From: PFL42 sp963789825
GTDB lineage: Bacteria; Chloroflexota; Anaerolineae; Anaerolineales; E44-bin32
NCBI GenBank assembly: GCA_963789825.1
Contig: CAWBME010000006.1
Span: 186,001 to 250,000 of the forward strand
Direction: 5' to 3'
DNA: 64,000 nt
Shown: positions 27,450-36,629 of the stretch, in pieces
Position numbering within the stretch: position 1 is the stretch's first letter
Layout of the letters: each line of letters begins with the position of its first letter
Program-made: the position numbers and the translations under genes
The notes under the pieces: model-generated
The model's database searches: none
What the model saw: only the letters and a program-made list of their open reading frames with translations
What the model was told of the DNA's origin: nothing

Positions 27450-28017
27450 GCCATGAGTCTCCGTGGGTGATTCTACCCCGGTCGTGTGCCCGGCACGGTG
27501 CGCCTTGCAGCCGCCGGCTCTCGCACGCCCACCGAGGGAAGGGGGCAGGCCGGGAGGATGAGCTGCTATCGGCCTGCGGGGGCCAGGCGCGGAACCACGC
27601 CCATCCTCGACCCCGCTCCCCAAGGGGATCACGGTGAGTACGTCACATCCGTGCCTCAGAATCCCGGCCTTCCCGTCCTCAGCTCAACCGGAATCCTTGC
27701 CTCACCCCCTCACGGCCGATGCTTGAGCGTCGGGCCGCAACGAGTCGTCCACGGGTGCAAGACCGGCGAAGCTCGGCCGAGGAGTGCAAGGGAAGGAATT
27801 GGTTCTGCGGACGGGAAGAGGGCGCTTCCTCTGAGATCGTAGCTCGGGGTTGCACGGTTCATTCGGTAGAACTGTTGCTGCGCATAGCCTCGATCACCGG
27901 GGGTGAGCCTGACAGCATTGGCTTCCAAGGTCCATCCGGTTCGCTTCGGCGGCCACAAGAGCCGGCGGCGGAGATCCGCGTCGCCTCCCGGGAAAGGTGG
28001 CAGACCCTACCACGGCC
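27450..28017. other. Gene-free stretch
   Basis: About 570 bases without a credible gene on either strand. Open frames here have no protein-like features. It separates the divergent DUF362 and helicase genes and ends in the tandem 22-base repeats at 28018-28083. Confidence 0.45.
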
Positions 28018-28083
28018 AGTTCACTGTTCCAGTGCAAATGGTTCACTTTTCAGGTTTGAACGGTTCACTTTTCAAGTTTGAAT
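28018..28083 (+). repeat. Three tandem 22-base repeats, likely IS21-type end remnant
   Basis: Units at 28018-28039, 28040-28061 and 28062-28083; the last two differ at two positions and begin GGTTCACTTTTCA, the first is more divergent. Its AT-rich make-up contrasts with the surroundings. Multiple short direct repeats with GTTCACTTTT are typical of the ends of IS21-family elements; no transposase gene is present. Confidence 0.55.
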
Positions 28084-28205
28084 GACAGACCCGAGGGCGA
28101 GGTTGACAGTCGGGACCATACGCGGTAAACTCCTCACCTGATAACTTGGTCCGGCGCTGGCACCGCTCCCGGGTTGGAGCGGTGCTACTCATATCGCCCT
28201 CTATC

Positions 28206-29453
28206 ATGAAGAAGGACATCCCCACAAGCATGAGCTTCACTGCACTATCCCTTCACCCGGCGCTCGAACAGGGTCTGGCTGACCTCGGGTTCGAAACCCC
28301 CACCCCCATCCAGTCACAGGCAATTCCACCGGCCCTCGAAGGTCAGGACCTCCTGGCCACGGCCCAGACCGGGACCGGAAAGACCCTGGCCTTCCTGTTG
28401 CCGTCGATGCAGCGGTTGCTGGGCATGCCGGCCAGCAAGAATCCGCGCATGCTGGTGCTCGCCCCGACTCGCGAACTGGCGCTGCAAATCGCCAGTGATG
28501 CTTCCGAGATCGGGCGCCAGGCGCAGTTGCGCGTGGTGGTTGTATACGGCGGCGATCCAATCAAGCGCCAGACCGAGCAACTGCGTCGTGGCGCCGACAT
28601 CCTGGTGGCGACGCCTGGGCGTCTGCTCGATCACCTGCAGCGCGGAAACCTCCAGCTGCGCGACATCTGGATCCTCGTTCTTGACGAGGCTGACCGCATG
28701 CTGGACATGGGATTCCTGCCTGACATCGATGCCATCATCCATCGCCTCCCGTCCGAACGCCAGACGATGCTCTTCTCGGCAACCATGCCGGCGACGGTGA
28801 TCGGCCTGGGCCACCGCTACATGCGCAGCCCGGTTCGCATCGAAGTGGCCACGGCCAAGCCGCCCGAGGCGTTGGACCAGGCGCTGTATCCGGTGCCCAA
28901 ACACCTCAAGCCGCGGCTGCTGTGTGAGCTGCTGGAGCGTCAAGGCGTGACCAGCGCCCTGGTCTTCACGCGCACTCGCCAGGAAGCGGACATCCTGCTG
29001 CGCAAACTGCGCGAGGCCGGGGTTTCGGTGACTGCCCTGCACGGTGACTACAGTCAGCGCGACCGAGTGCGGGCGTTGGAGGAGTTCCGCGCCGGCAAGG
29101 CGCGCGTGCTGGTGGCCACCAATATTGCCGCCCGCGGGCTCGACATCGATGACATCTCGCATGTCATCAACTACGACGTGCCCGACGAACCGGAGGACTA
29201 CGTTCACCGCGTCGGCCGTACGGCGCGAGTCGAGGCCGAAGGCGAGGCATGGACTCTGGTCACCCCGGACGACGAGCCGTTGATCGCCCGCATCGAGTAC
29301 CTGTTGGGCGAGACGATCGAGCGCCGCCGCCTGGAGGGCTTCGACTACGATGTCCCAACGCCGGATTGGGCGCGGCCCTCCGCCAAGTCGCTGCTGCGGG
29401 AGCTGAAACGGACGCAGTCCACCGCCGATCGCTGGAAGGCGATGACGCGCTAG
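28206..29453 (+). CDS. DEAD-box RNA helicase (RhlE-like)
   Basis: A 415-residue helicase with all motifs: Q-motif FTALSLHPAL with PTPIQSQAIP, motif I AQTGTGKT, Ia PTRELA, TPGR, motif II DEAD, motif III SAT, motif V ARGLDI and motif VI HRVGRTAR. The C-terminal tail is short, without an extra RNA-binding domain. It unwinds RNA duplexes in ribosome assembly, decay or cold adaptation. ATG 28206 and ATG 28230 (MSFTAL) are both possible starts; the latter matches most homologues. Confidence 0.95.
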   Translation: MKKDIPTSMSFTALSLHPALEQGLADLGFETPTPIQSQAIPPALEGQDLLATAQTGTGKTLAFLLPSMQRLLGMPASKNPRMLVLAPTRELALQIASDASEIGRQAQLRVVVVYGGDPIKRQTEQLRRGADILVATPGRLLDHLQRGNLQLRDIWILVLDEADRMLDMGFLPDIDAIIHRLPSERQTMLFSATMPATVIGLGHRYMRSPVRIEVATAKPPEALDQALYPVPKHLKPRLLCELLERQGVTSALVFTRTRQEADILLRKLREAGVSVTALHGDYSQRDRVRALEEFRAGKARVLVATNIAARGLDIDDISHVINYDVPDEPEDYVHRVGRTARVEAEGEAWTLVTPDDEPLIARIEYLLGETIERRRLEGFDYDVPTPDWARPSAKSLLRELKRTQSTADRWKAMTR

Positions 29454-29552
29454 GGGACCCCAGACCAATCCGCTGCCCGTTTCTCGAGCAGGCAGCACAC
29501 AACCACCGCCTCGCGGGCGTCTGCCGCGAGGCGTCGCCGTATTGGGCGTTGC

Positions 29553-30973
29553 CTAGGGTGAGCGGGGACCGGATCGGCGCGAATTGCCCGCCGCTTCGAT
29601 CGCACCGCGCGAGAACTCGCCAGCCAGATAGGCGTCGTGGCGTTCCGCCCGGTTGAAGTTGCCTTCCGCAGCCATCTTGGCCCGGTAGCCGATGTTCAGG
29701 GGTAGCACTGCCCTGAGGGTCGCCTCGGGCCCGAGCATGTGCAGGTCGTGCGTGACACGGCGCAGGATGGCGCGCCGGGAGAAGAACTGGCGCTGAACCC
29801 AGGCAACCCCCTCGTTGAGCGTGCGGCGGCTCATGTGCTGTGGCTCGTACACCACCGTTCCGAAATCGTAGTGGCTCCAGTCGTGGTCGAGGATCCGTCC
29901 ACGGCGTTCGAAGTCCCGGAACAACGGGGTGCCGGGAAAGGGCGTCAGGCGGGTCGCCTGCAGGCTCTCGACGTTGGCCTCGAGCAGAAAGGCGAGGGTC
30001 CGAGGGAAGATGTCGGGTCGCTCGTCGTCTCCGCCGAAGACGAAGCCGGCATAGACCGCGATGCCCTGGGCATGCAGGTTGCGCACCGCCTGCAGGTAGT
30101 CGCGCTGCAGGTTCACCCCCTTGTTCCACGCGCGCAGGGAGCGCTCCGAGAGCGACTCAAACCCAACGAACAGCCCTTTGCAGCCGCTGCGCATAGCCAG
30201 GTTCAGCAGCTCGCGGTCGAAGGCCAGGGACACGCTGCTCTGGCTGAACCAGCGCTTCTTGAGAGGGATCATCGCTGCAAAGAGCTCGGCCGCGTAGTCC
30301 CTGGAGCAGGTCAGGCTGTCATCCAGCAGAAGCATATTCCGCCCGAGGCCAGCCATCTCATCGATCACCTCAGCCACTGGGCGGGCGCGGAAGTGGGAGC
30401 GGTGAAACGCGGCCACGGAGCAGAAGGCGCAGCTTCGATCGCAGCCCCGCGTCGCTTGAACGGCGTCGAGGCCGAATATAGTCGCGACGCCGCATCAGGT
30501 CGCGACGCGGAGCGTGGCAGCCCGGCCAGGGAAGCAAGGCTGAGCCAGGTAGAAGGGCTGCAGTCCGCCCTCGCCGCAGGTCCTGGATGATCTGCGTGGC
30601 CACAGGCTCTGCATCTCCGATGCATACGCTGTCGGCATGCTCGATCGCCTCTTGGGGGAGGAGTGTCGGGTGATAGCCCCCCTAGGATCACCGGCTTGCT
30701 CAGCGCTCGAAAGCGGTCGGCGATCTCGTAGGCCCGAGGGGCGTTGTAGGTCATGCAGGAGATGCCGACGAGGTCCGCTTGAGCATCGAAGTCGATGGGC
30801 TCGACGTCCTCGTCGAGGATCCGGGTCTCCACTTCGGGGGGCATGGCAGCGGCAACGGACAGGCTGGAGAGCATGGAGAAGCGGAAAACGCGCGGCGCGC
30901 GAGGCCGGTGGCTGGATTCGGCCCGCCGGGAGGGCGAAGTCGGACTGATAAGCAACAACCTGGTTTGATCCAT
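29553..30973 (-). CDS. B12-binding radical SAM protein, several frameshifts
   Basis: The N-terminal B12-binding region (LVGISCMTYNAPRAYEIADR, VILGG) starts at 30973. The radical SAM core follows with the cluster motif GCDRSCAFC (CxxxCxxC) near 30430, and a clean C-terminal half to 29553 (LLLDDSLTCSRDYAAELF, FVGFESLSERSLRAW, GFVFGGDDERPDIF). Between about 30480 and 30700 the correct reading jumps frame at least four times (HPTLLPQEAIEHADSVCIG and DAVQATRGC are in different frames). Such proteins are often methyl- or cyclising enzymes in lipid, hopanoid or natural product pathways; the target is unknown. Confidence 0.82.
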
Positions 30974-31346
30974 CGGTCGCCTCGTTCGGGGTCGGAGCGT
31001 TAGGACGAAGGAAGGCGGTCAATTCCAGCCCGGGGATCGACCGCCGGGCCCCGTGAGCGGGGCACGCCTCGAAGGCACCCGGCCAGTTGAGGTCGATTGG
31101 CCAGGCCACCTCGAGCCTACTCTAGCACACCTGACGGAGCCCGCAGGTTATCCGGGTTGATGGCAGTGGGCCGATGAGGTGATGCGCACAAGCTCCCGCG
31201 TGGGGCGCAGCGGGTTGAGGGGACTTCGAGGCAGACCGCGGCCGACCGGCAGGCTTGCTTGCGGCAAGCTGGCCTCAGCGGGCACTCTGCATCGCCGACC
31301 CAAGAAGTGCCAGTCGCGCCCCAGGTGTCCGTCCTGCTGATTCGAA
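30974..31346. other. Gene-free stretch
   Basis: About 370 bases between two minus-strand genes. I see no gene and no clear promoter; it should hold the promoter for the radical SAM gene. Confidence 0.4.
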
Positions 31347-31779
31347 CTACGCGGGTCGCCGGCCCAGGGGGTCTCGGGAGCGGCGAACGACCAGGCCCAA
31401 CGCGAGTTCGACGAATCCGAGCGCAAAGTAGAGCATGTGCAGCCAGTGCAGAGAGCCGATGATGGCGACCTGGATCGCAATCCAGGCCATCAAGAATTCC
31501 ACCCAGTAGGGCTGCGGCCTCCCCTGCGTGCCGGTGGCGGGCAAATGAGAGACCGGCGCCCACCAGGCTGCCCAGGCCGTTCACGGTGAAGAGGAACACC
31601 CCGGGGATCCGATAGTCGGGAAAGGGGGACCCTTGCAGCAACTCAACCGGAAATCCCATCCCGCTTCCTGACGGTTCAAGCATGAGCATGAGGCCCCCCG
31701 CCAGCGCGCCGACGCCAATGAACGTCTGCAATCCGCCCAGCAAGGGTGAGACCCAACTAGGAAGTCGACTGGCTTGCAC
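31347..31779 (-). CDS. Small four-helix membrane protein, one frameshift
   Basis: Two frames join near 31535-31550 to give about 144 residues with four hydrophobic segments: LQTFIGVGALAGGLMLML, FLFTVNGLGSLVGAGLSF, FLMAWIAIQVAIIGSLHW and MLYFALGFVELALGLVV. The C-terminus RRSRDPLGRRPA is basic and should face the cytoplasm. I do not recognise the family beyond a loose DoxX-like look. It lies 45 bases downstream of the Fe-S protein gene and may be in its operon. Confidence 0.65.
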
Positions 31780-31824
31780 TCGGCACAGCTCCTTGAGATG
31801 CTTGTGTGGAGGGGGTTCGCCGCC

Positions 31825-32901
31825 TCAGGCGACGTGGTGCAGGTCGATGCCGCGCGATTGAGCGCGTGCCAGCCGCCACTCGGCTTCGGTCGCGGGCGGC
31901 GGCTTGACTTCTTCTTCGGGCCGGCGCCAAAGGATCAGGGCCTGGTCGGGGCAGGCCAACGTACACACCCCGCACCCGACGCAACGAGCTCCGTCCACCT
32001 GCACCACCCCGTCGATTGCCAACGCGTTGAACTGACAGCGCACCAGACACAACTCGCAGCCGGTGCATCGATCGACGTCGACCTGGCAGATGAACGCCGA
32101 GCGGGCGACGACATTGGCGAGGCCGAGCTCGGCCAGGCCGCGCAGCACGCCGCAGGAGCAGGTGCAGCAGTTGCACACATACCACATGCCCTGGCGGGCA
32201 TTGCTGACCGAGTGCACCAGTCCGGCCTCGGCCGCACGGCGCAGCGTCGCCAGGGCTTCGTCCCGCGTGAGCGAACGGATGACCGGGTTGTGCTCAAAGG
32301 CTTCCGGGGTCTGGCTCATCGCCAGACACACGTCGAGTGGATGCTCGCAACCCTCGCCGATCAGCGCCTTCTGCTTGCGGCAGATGCAGTCCAATACTCC
32401 CCAGGCGGCCGCGCCGGCAAGCAGGTCAGCGGCATTCTCATAGGGCTGGATCTCGATGTCGGTGCGCAGGCTCTCTCCGACCGGGATCACTCGATGAACC
32501 GGCGGCTGTTGAGCCAGCGCCTGATGGAACGATTGGTGGTAGTAGTCCTCGAAGAGCTGGGCCAGTTCCTGATCGATCGTGCCGACCTGCATCTCGTAGA
32601 TGCCGACGACGAAGGGCAGCGCGCCATAGCCCAGCGTGGTCTCACCCTTGCCGAAGGCGATCAAGCCCCGCCGGGCCATGGATTTCAGCACCGGGCGGAT
32701 AGCGTGAAGGTCGAGGCCGGTCCGGGAGGCGATCTGGTCTGGCAATTCCAGGGTCAGGCGCAGGCGAGCCGCAAGCTGGGCCTCCTCAGGCGTGAAGAGC
32801 TTCGCCAACATGCGGAGCTCGATCCCGGAGTCGGTTGGCGGGAAGCCGTTGGGGAGAGCGTCCAGATGGCGCGCCAGTTGTCGGTATGCCTGATCGTCCA
32901 T
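31825..32901 (-). CDS. 4Fe-4S ferredoxin-type protein with N-terminal winged-helix-like region
   Basis: A 358-residue protein. The C-terminal third has two [4Fe-4S] motifs (CTGCELCLVRC and CVGCGVCTLAC). Upstream are two further Cys groups, DCICRKQKALIGEGC and CNCCTCSCG, that could bind another cluster. The first 110 residues look like a winged helix (FTPEEAQLAARLRLTLELP, LKSMARRGLIAFGKG). Family members are annotated only as Fe-S proteins with this architecture; a redox-sensing or electron-transfer role is inferred. AAAGGAG is eight bases before the ATG. Confidence 0.85.
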   Translation of the reverse strand: MDDQAYRQLARHLDALPNGFPPTDSGIELRMLAKLFTPEEAQLAARLRLTLELPDQIASRTGLDLHAIRPVLKSMARRGLIAFGKGETTLGYGALPFVVGIYEMQVGTIDQELAQLFEDYYHQSFHQALAQQPPVHRVIPVGESLRTDIEIQPYENAADLLAGAAAWGVLDCICRKQKALIGEGCEHPLDVCLAMSQTPEAFEHNPVIRSLTRDEALATLRRAAEAGLVHSVSNARQGMWYVCNCCTCSCGVLRGLAELGLANVVARSAFICQVDVDRCTGCELCLVRCQFNALAIDGVVQVDGARCVGCGVCTLACPDQALILWRRPEEEVKPPPATEAEWRLARAQSRGIDLHHVA

Positions 32902-33119
32902 CGCTGCGGCTCCTTTCGGTTGGCCCTCGGCTCAGTATACATGAACGTGCTGTGAGGCTGGCGAGGGAAGCGGGGCGTGGGTCGTGGGGGTGCATCCCTC
33001 GCCAATCGACCGTAGAATTATCGGTGAGGCCGCTTCGCAAGGTGTGCGCGGTGGCCATCGATCCCGGCAGTCGTTGTTGGCCGCTGGCCCATTCCGCGGC
33101 ACAGAGAAGGAACAGGGCC

Positions 33120-34221
33120 ATGCAAGACGAACCGACCGTGGATTTGACACGTGTGCTGTCCCATTACGATCTGGGTGAGCTCCGGTCGCAGAGCAGAGAC
33201 CTGCGCGGCACGATCAACACTTCCTTCGTGATCGAACTGCTCAAGCGTGGGCAGCGAACGCAGTACTTCTTGCGCCGCTACCGCCAGGGAATCGTCGAGG
33301 AAGAGATCCGAGTTCGAACATGCGCTGATCCAGCATACATCCCGCAAGGGATTGTGTCCGATTGCGAATGTGCATCCTACACGGCAAGGCCAGACGTACC
33401 TGCGGCTGGCGCAGGAGGCGCCTGGCCCTCCGGTGGCCTACTTTGCCGTCTTCGACTTCCTGCCAGGTGAGGATCGCTACACTTGGGTTGGGCCGCGGTG
33501 CACCAAGCCCGAACTGCACAACGCGGGGGCTCTCCTTGCCCGCTTCCATGGCGCCGTGAGCGACTTCCGGCCGCCCGGTCGCCGGATTGAGTCCAGGATC
33601 CTCGACCTGCTGCCCGAGATCGCCGAGAAATGGGCGGCAGCGCCTTCCCGGTCCAAGGGAACCGTCTTCGATGCCTATGTCCAACGCCACTTCACTGAGA
33701 TCGCCGCCTGCATCGACGCGACCACTAGCGACCCTGAAGTCCTCCGGGGCGCAGGAGTTGCCCGAGTCGATCATCCACTCCGACTATCACCCTGGCAACC
33801 TCAAGTTCGTCGGTGACGAGGTCAGTGGCCTGGTCGACTTCGACTGGGCCAAGCTCGATCTGCGAGCCTTCGATGTCGGCCTGGCGTTGTGGTACTTCTG
33901 TGCCTCCTGGGAGGCGGGAAGCGATGGCGCACTTCGACTCGACGACTTGACGGCCTTCGTGTCAAGCTACCAGGGTGCGCTGGAAGGTGAGGGCCAGCCT
34001 GGCCCGCTTTCGGCGAGGGAATTGGCCTTGCTCCCGGATCTGATCCAGGCCGGCAATGTCTACATCCTGTATTGGACGATCCGAGACTACTACGGAAGGC
34101 CGTCGACCCGGCCGAGTTCCTCGTCTACCTCGAACACAACCTTCACTCCTGCCGGTGGCTTCGCACACCTGACAACCGGCGCCAGCTCGAAGCGGCGATC
34201 GCGCAGGCCGGCGGGGGGTAG
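33120..34221 (+). CDS. APH/homoserine-kinase-II-like phosphotransferase, about three frameshifts
   Basis: Four segments in shifting frames make a kinase-like protein of about 365 residues. The N-terminal part (LRGTINTSFVIE, YFLRRYRQGI) is the nucleotide-binding lobe. The catalytic loop HSDYHPGN and the metal-binding GLVDFDWAKLDLRAFDVG are in one frame near 33770-33880. The end (PAEFLVYLEHNLHSCRWLR, stop at 34219-34221) is in another. It fits the CHK/homoserine kinase type II family that phosphorylates small alcohols, amino acids or antibiotics. Substrate unknown. Confidence 0.78.
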
Positions 34222-34386
34222 GACGGGCGACGATCCGACCATGCCGGTCGGCTCCGATCACCGAGACGCCGGCTCGGGCAATCGCACGTGCTCCTTGACG
34301 AGGCCGATGCGGCATCCGGCGAAAGGGAGCGGTCGGCCGACTGGTATAATGCGGATATCCAGTTGTCCTATTCGTGGAGGCCAGCG

Positions 34387-35250
34387 ATGCCGCACTCCTC
34401 TCGCAGCGTCGTGCAGATCATTGAGCCGCAGTACGTGATCGAGGGCGCGGGCGTGTTGCTGCGCCGCTCGTTCGGGCCGCGGCGCGAGAACCTGTTCGAC
34501 CCCTTCCTGCTGTTCGACCATTTCGCCTTCAACGACCCTCTGGAGGGCCCGATCCTCGGCTTCCCAACCCATCCCCACCGAGGCATCGAGACCGTGACGT
34601 ACATGCTGGAGGGCAATGTCCGCCACCGCGACAGCCTGGGCAACAGCGGCGTGATCGGCCCGGGCGATGTGCAGTGGATGACGAGCGGGCGGGGCATCCT
34701 GCACGAAGAGATGCCACGCCGCGGGCCTAGCGGACAGATCACCGGATTCCAGCTGTGGGTCAACTTGCCCGCCGCCCGGAAGATGGATCCGCCGCGCTAC
34801 CAGGAAGTCAACGCGGCCAGCATCCCGGTCGTTCAATCCGGCGGGGCCTCCGTGCGCCTTGTCGCAGGTGAGTTTGGTGGAGGCATCGGCCCGGTGACCG
34901 AGATCGCCGCGCGTCCGCTTTACATGGACGTGGCGCTCGAGCCGGGTGCGGGCTTCGACATCGCCATTCCCATTGGCCATCAGGCGATCGCCTATGTCTT
35001 CGAAGGGGAAGGTGTGTTCGGCCTAGATGCCTCCGGCGAAGGTCAAGCCGTGTCGGCGGTGAACCTAGTCGTGATGGGTGACGGAGAACGCCTGCACGTG
35101 CGGACCGGCGCGGGCATGCGCTTCATGCTGATGGCCGGAGCGCCGTTCGGCGAGTCGATCGTCCCCTACGGGCCATTCGTGATGAACACCCAGCAGGAGA
35201 TCCAGCAGGCTCTCGCCGACCTGCGCAACGGGACGTTCGTCCAGAACTAG
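34387..35250 (+). CDS. Pirin family cupin protein
   Basis: A 287-residue bicupin. The four metal ligands of pirin are present: His62 and His64 (PTHPHRG), His106 and Glu108 (HEEMP). Bacterial pirins such as YhhW have quercetinase activity or act as redox-sensitive regulators; which applies here is unknown. GGAGG lies six bases before ATG 34387, and a TATAAT at 34345-34350 could be its -10 element. The sequence is intact. Confidence 0.93.
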   Translation: MPHSSRSVVQIIEPQYVIEGAGVLLRRSFGPRRENLFDPFLLFDHFAFNDPLEGPILGFPTHPHRGIETVTYMLEGNVRHRDSLGNSGVIGPGDVQWMTSGRGILHEEMPRRGPSGQITGFQLWVNLPAARKMDPPRYQEVNAASIPVVQSGGASVRLVAGEFGGGIGPVTEIAARPLYMDVALEPGAGFDIAIPIGHQAIAYVFEGEGVFGLDASGEGQAVSAVNLVVMGDGERLHVRTGAGMRFMLMAGAPFGESIVPYGPFVMNTQQEIQQALADLRNGTFVQN

Positions 35251-35604
35251 CCTGCAGCCCGGCGTTTGCTGCAAACTGAGTGGCACGCCGCCAATCCCCA
35301 GCTCGTCTCGAGCAATGGCCGCCCGGTTGACTGGGCGGCTTGTGTTTCCCGCTGGCGCTGGTCGTTGCGGCACCTTGCGCGGGGTCGATCGCTGCCTCGC
35401 GAGATGTCATGCCCGCCTTGACCAGGGGAGCCACTGCAGACGACCGTAGCACGCTGTGCAGCAAGGCACGGCCGTGCCCTGGTTGCTGAGAATCGCCTAG
35501 ACCGTGGAAAGGGGAAGGCGCAGGAGTGGCTTGAACACTGGTCCGGCTGTAGGATGGACGTACCTGCCCGGGTGGCCGGGAGCAGCGCGGGAGCGGTGTG
35601 GCCG
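35251..35604. other. Gene-free stretch
   Basis: About 350 bases after pirin with no credible gene. It includes a short stretch GCCGCCCGGTTGACTGGGCGGC near 35316-35338 that can form a small hairpin and may end pirin transcription. Confidence 0.4.
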
Positions 35605-36492
35605 ATGAGCTTGCGGAGACTGCTGGCCTGGGTGCGGATGGCGCGACCGGTGATCCTACCGGCTGGCGTGATGGCCTACGCCCTGGGTCTGGCGATGGCG
35701 ATCCCCAGCCAGGGTCGCCTGCACTGGGCGCCAGCGCTGGCAGGCCTCGCCGTCACTCTGCTGGCGAACATGGCGGCGCATTTCGCCGACGAATACGCCG
35801 ATCTGGACACCGACTCGCTCACGCGGCGCACCGCGTTCACCGGCGGCAGCGGGGTGCTGCCTTCGGGAGAGCTCCCGCCATCGGCTGCCCTGCGTGCTGC
35901 CAGGCTGTTCTTGGGGCTCGCCCTGGGTTCCACCGTTGTGCTCTACGTCGCCTCCATCCTGCCCGCAGCCTGTGTTGGCTTGGCCGTCGTGGGCGCGGTG
36001 GGCGGGTGGGTGTACTCGATGCCGCCGGTGGCGCTGGAACGGCGCGGCTGGGGCGAGATTGACAACGCCGCGCTCGGGGGCATCGTGATGCCCCTGATGG
36101 GCTATGCCTCGCAAGCCGGCGTGATCCGCCCGGAGACTGTGCTCGCGCTCCTCCCGATGTTCGCACTGGTGCTCGTGAACCTGCTCGGAACTCACTGGCC
36201 GGATCGTGCAGCCGACGCGCAGGTCGGCCGTCGCTCGATTGTGGTGGTGCTTGGCCCACACGCCAGGCGGGCCCACCATGCGCTTGTGCTGGCTACCTAC
36301 TTGGCCGTGCTGCTCCTTTCCGGCTGGGTGCTGCCTCCGGCTGTGGTGTTTGGCCTGATGCTCAGCCTGCCGGTAGCGATATGGGCTTCAGCCGTCTTCG
36401 GCCGGCAGGAAAGCCCGGTGCCGAGTTCGATGACCATGGTCGTCGGGTTTCTTGGCGCCAGCGCCGGATGGCTGGCGGCTGGCTCGGCATAG
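35605..36492 (+). CDS. UbiA-family prenyltransferase
   Basis: About 295 residues with eight or so membrane segments. The first Asp-rich motif is modified (ANMAAHFADEYADLDTD) and the second is WPDRAADAQVGRRS. This layout is closest to MenA-type 1,4-dihydroxy-2-naphthoate prenyltransferases, but the family is broad and includes quinone, heme and chlorophyll enzymes. The in-frame start could also be at 35554. It lies upstream of the penicillin acylase gene with a 137-base gap. Confidence 0.85.
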   Translation: MSLRRLLAWVRMARPVILPAGVMAYALGLAMAIPSQGRLHWAPALAGLAVTLLANMAAHFADEYADLDTDSLTRRTAFTGGSGVLPSGELPPSAALRAARLFLGLALGSTVVLYVASILPAACVGLAVVGAVGGWVYSMPPVALERRGWGEIDNAALGGIVMPLMGYASQAGVIRPETVLALLPMFALVLVNLLGTHWPDRAADAQVGRRSIVVVLGPHARRAHHALVLATYLAVLLLSGWVLPPAVVFGLMLSLPVAIWASAVFGRQESPVPSSMTMVVGFLGASAGWLAAGSA

Positions 36493-36629
36493 ACCAGCCA
36501 GACGACCGTGCGCTCGCTGCGCTAGAGCTGCGCTCATCGGCGCGGTCCGTTCAACTCGTCAACCTTCCGGCCTAGAATCGCGCCGGGTGCCGATGGACCG
36601 CTGGCTCCCTGCCGCCAGGAGAAAACCCG

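Noticed and set aside
28018..28083. CRISPR array
   Set aside because: The units are directly contiguous without spacers and number only three.
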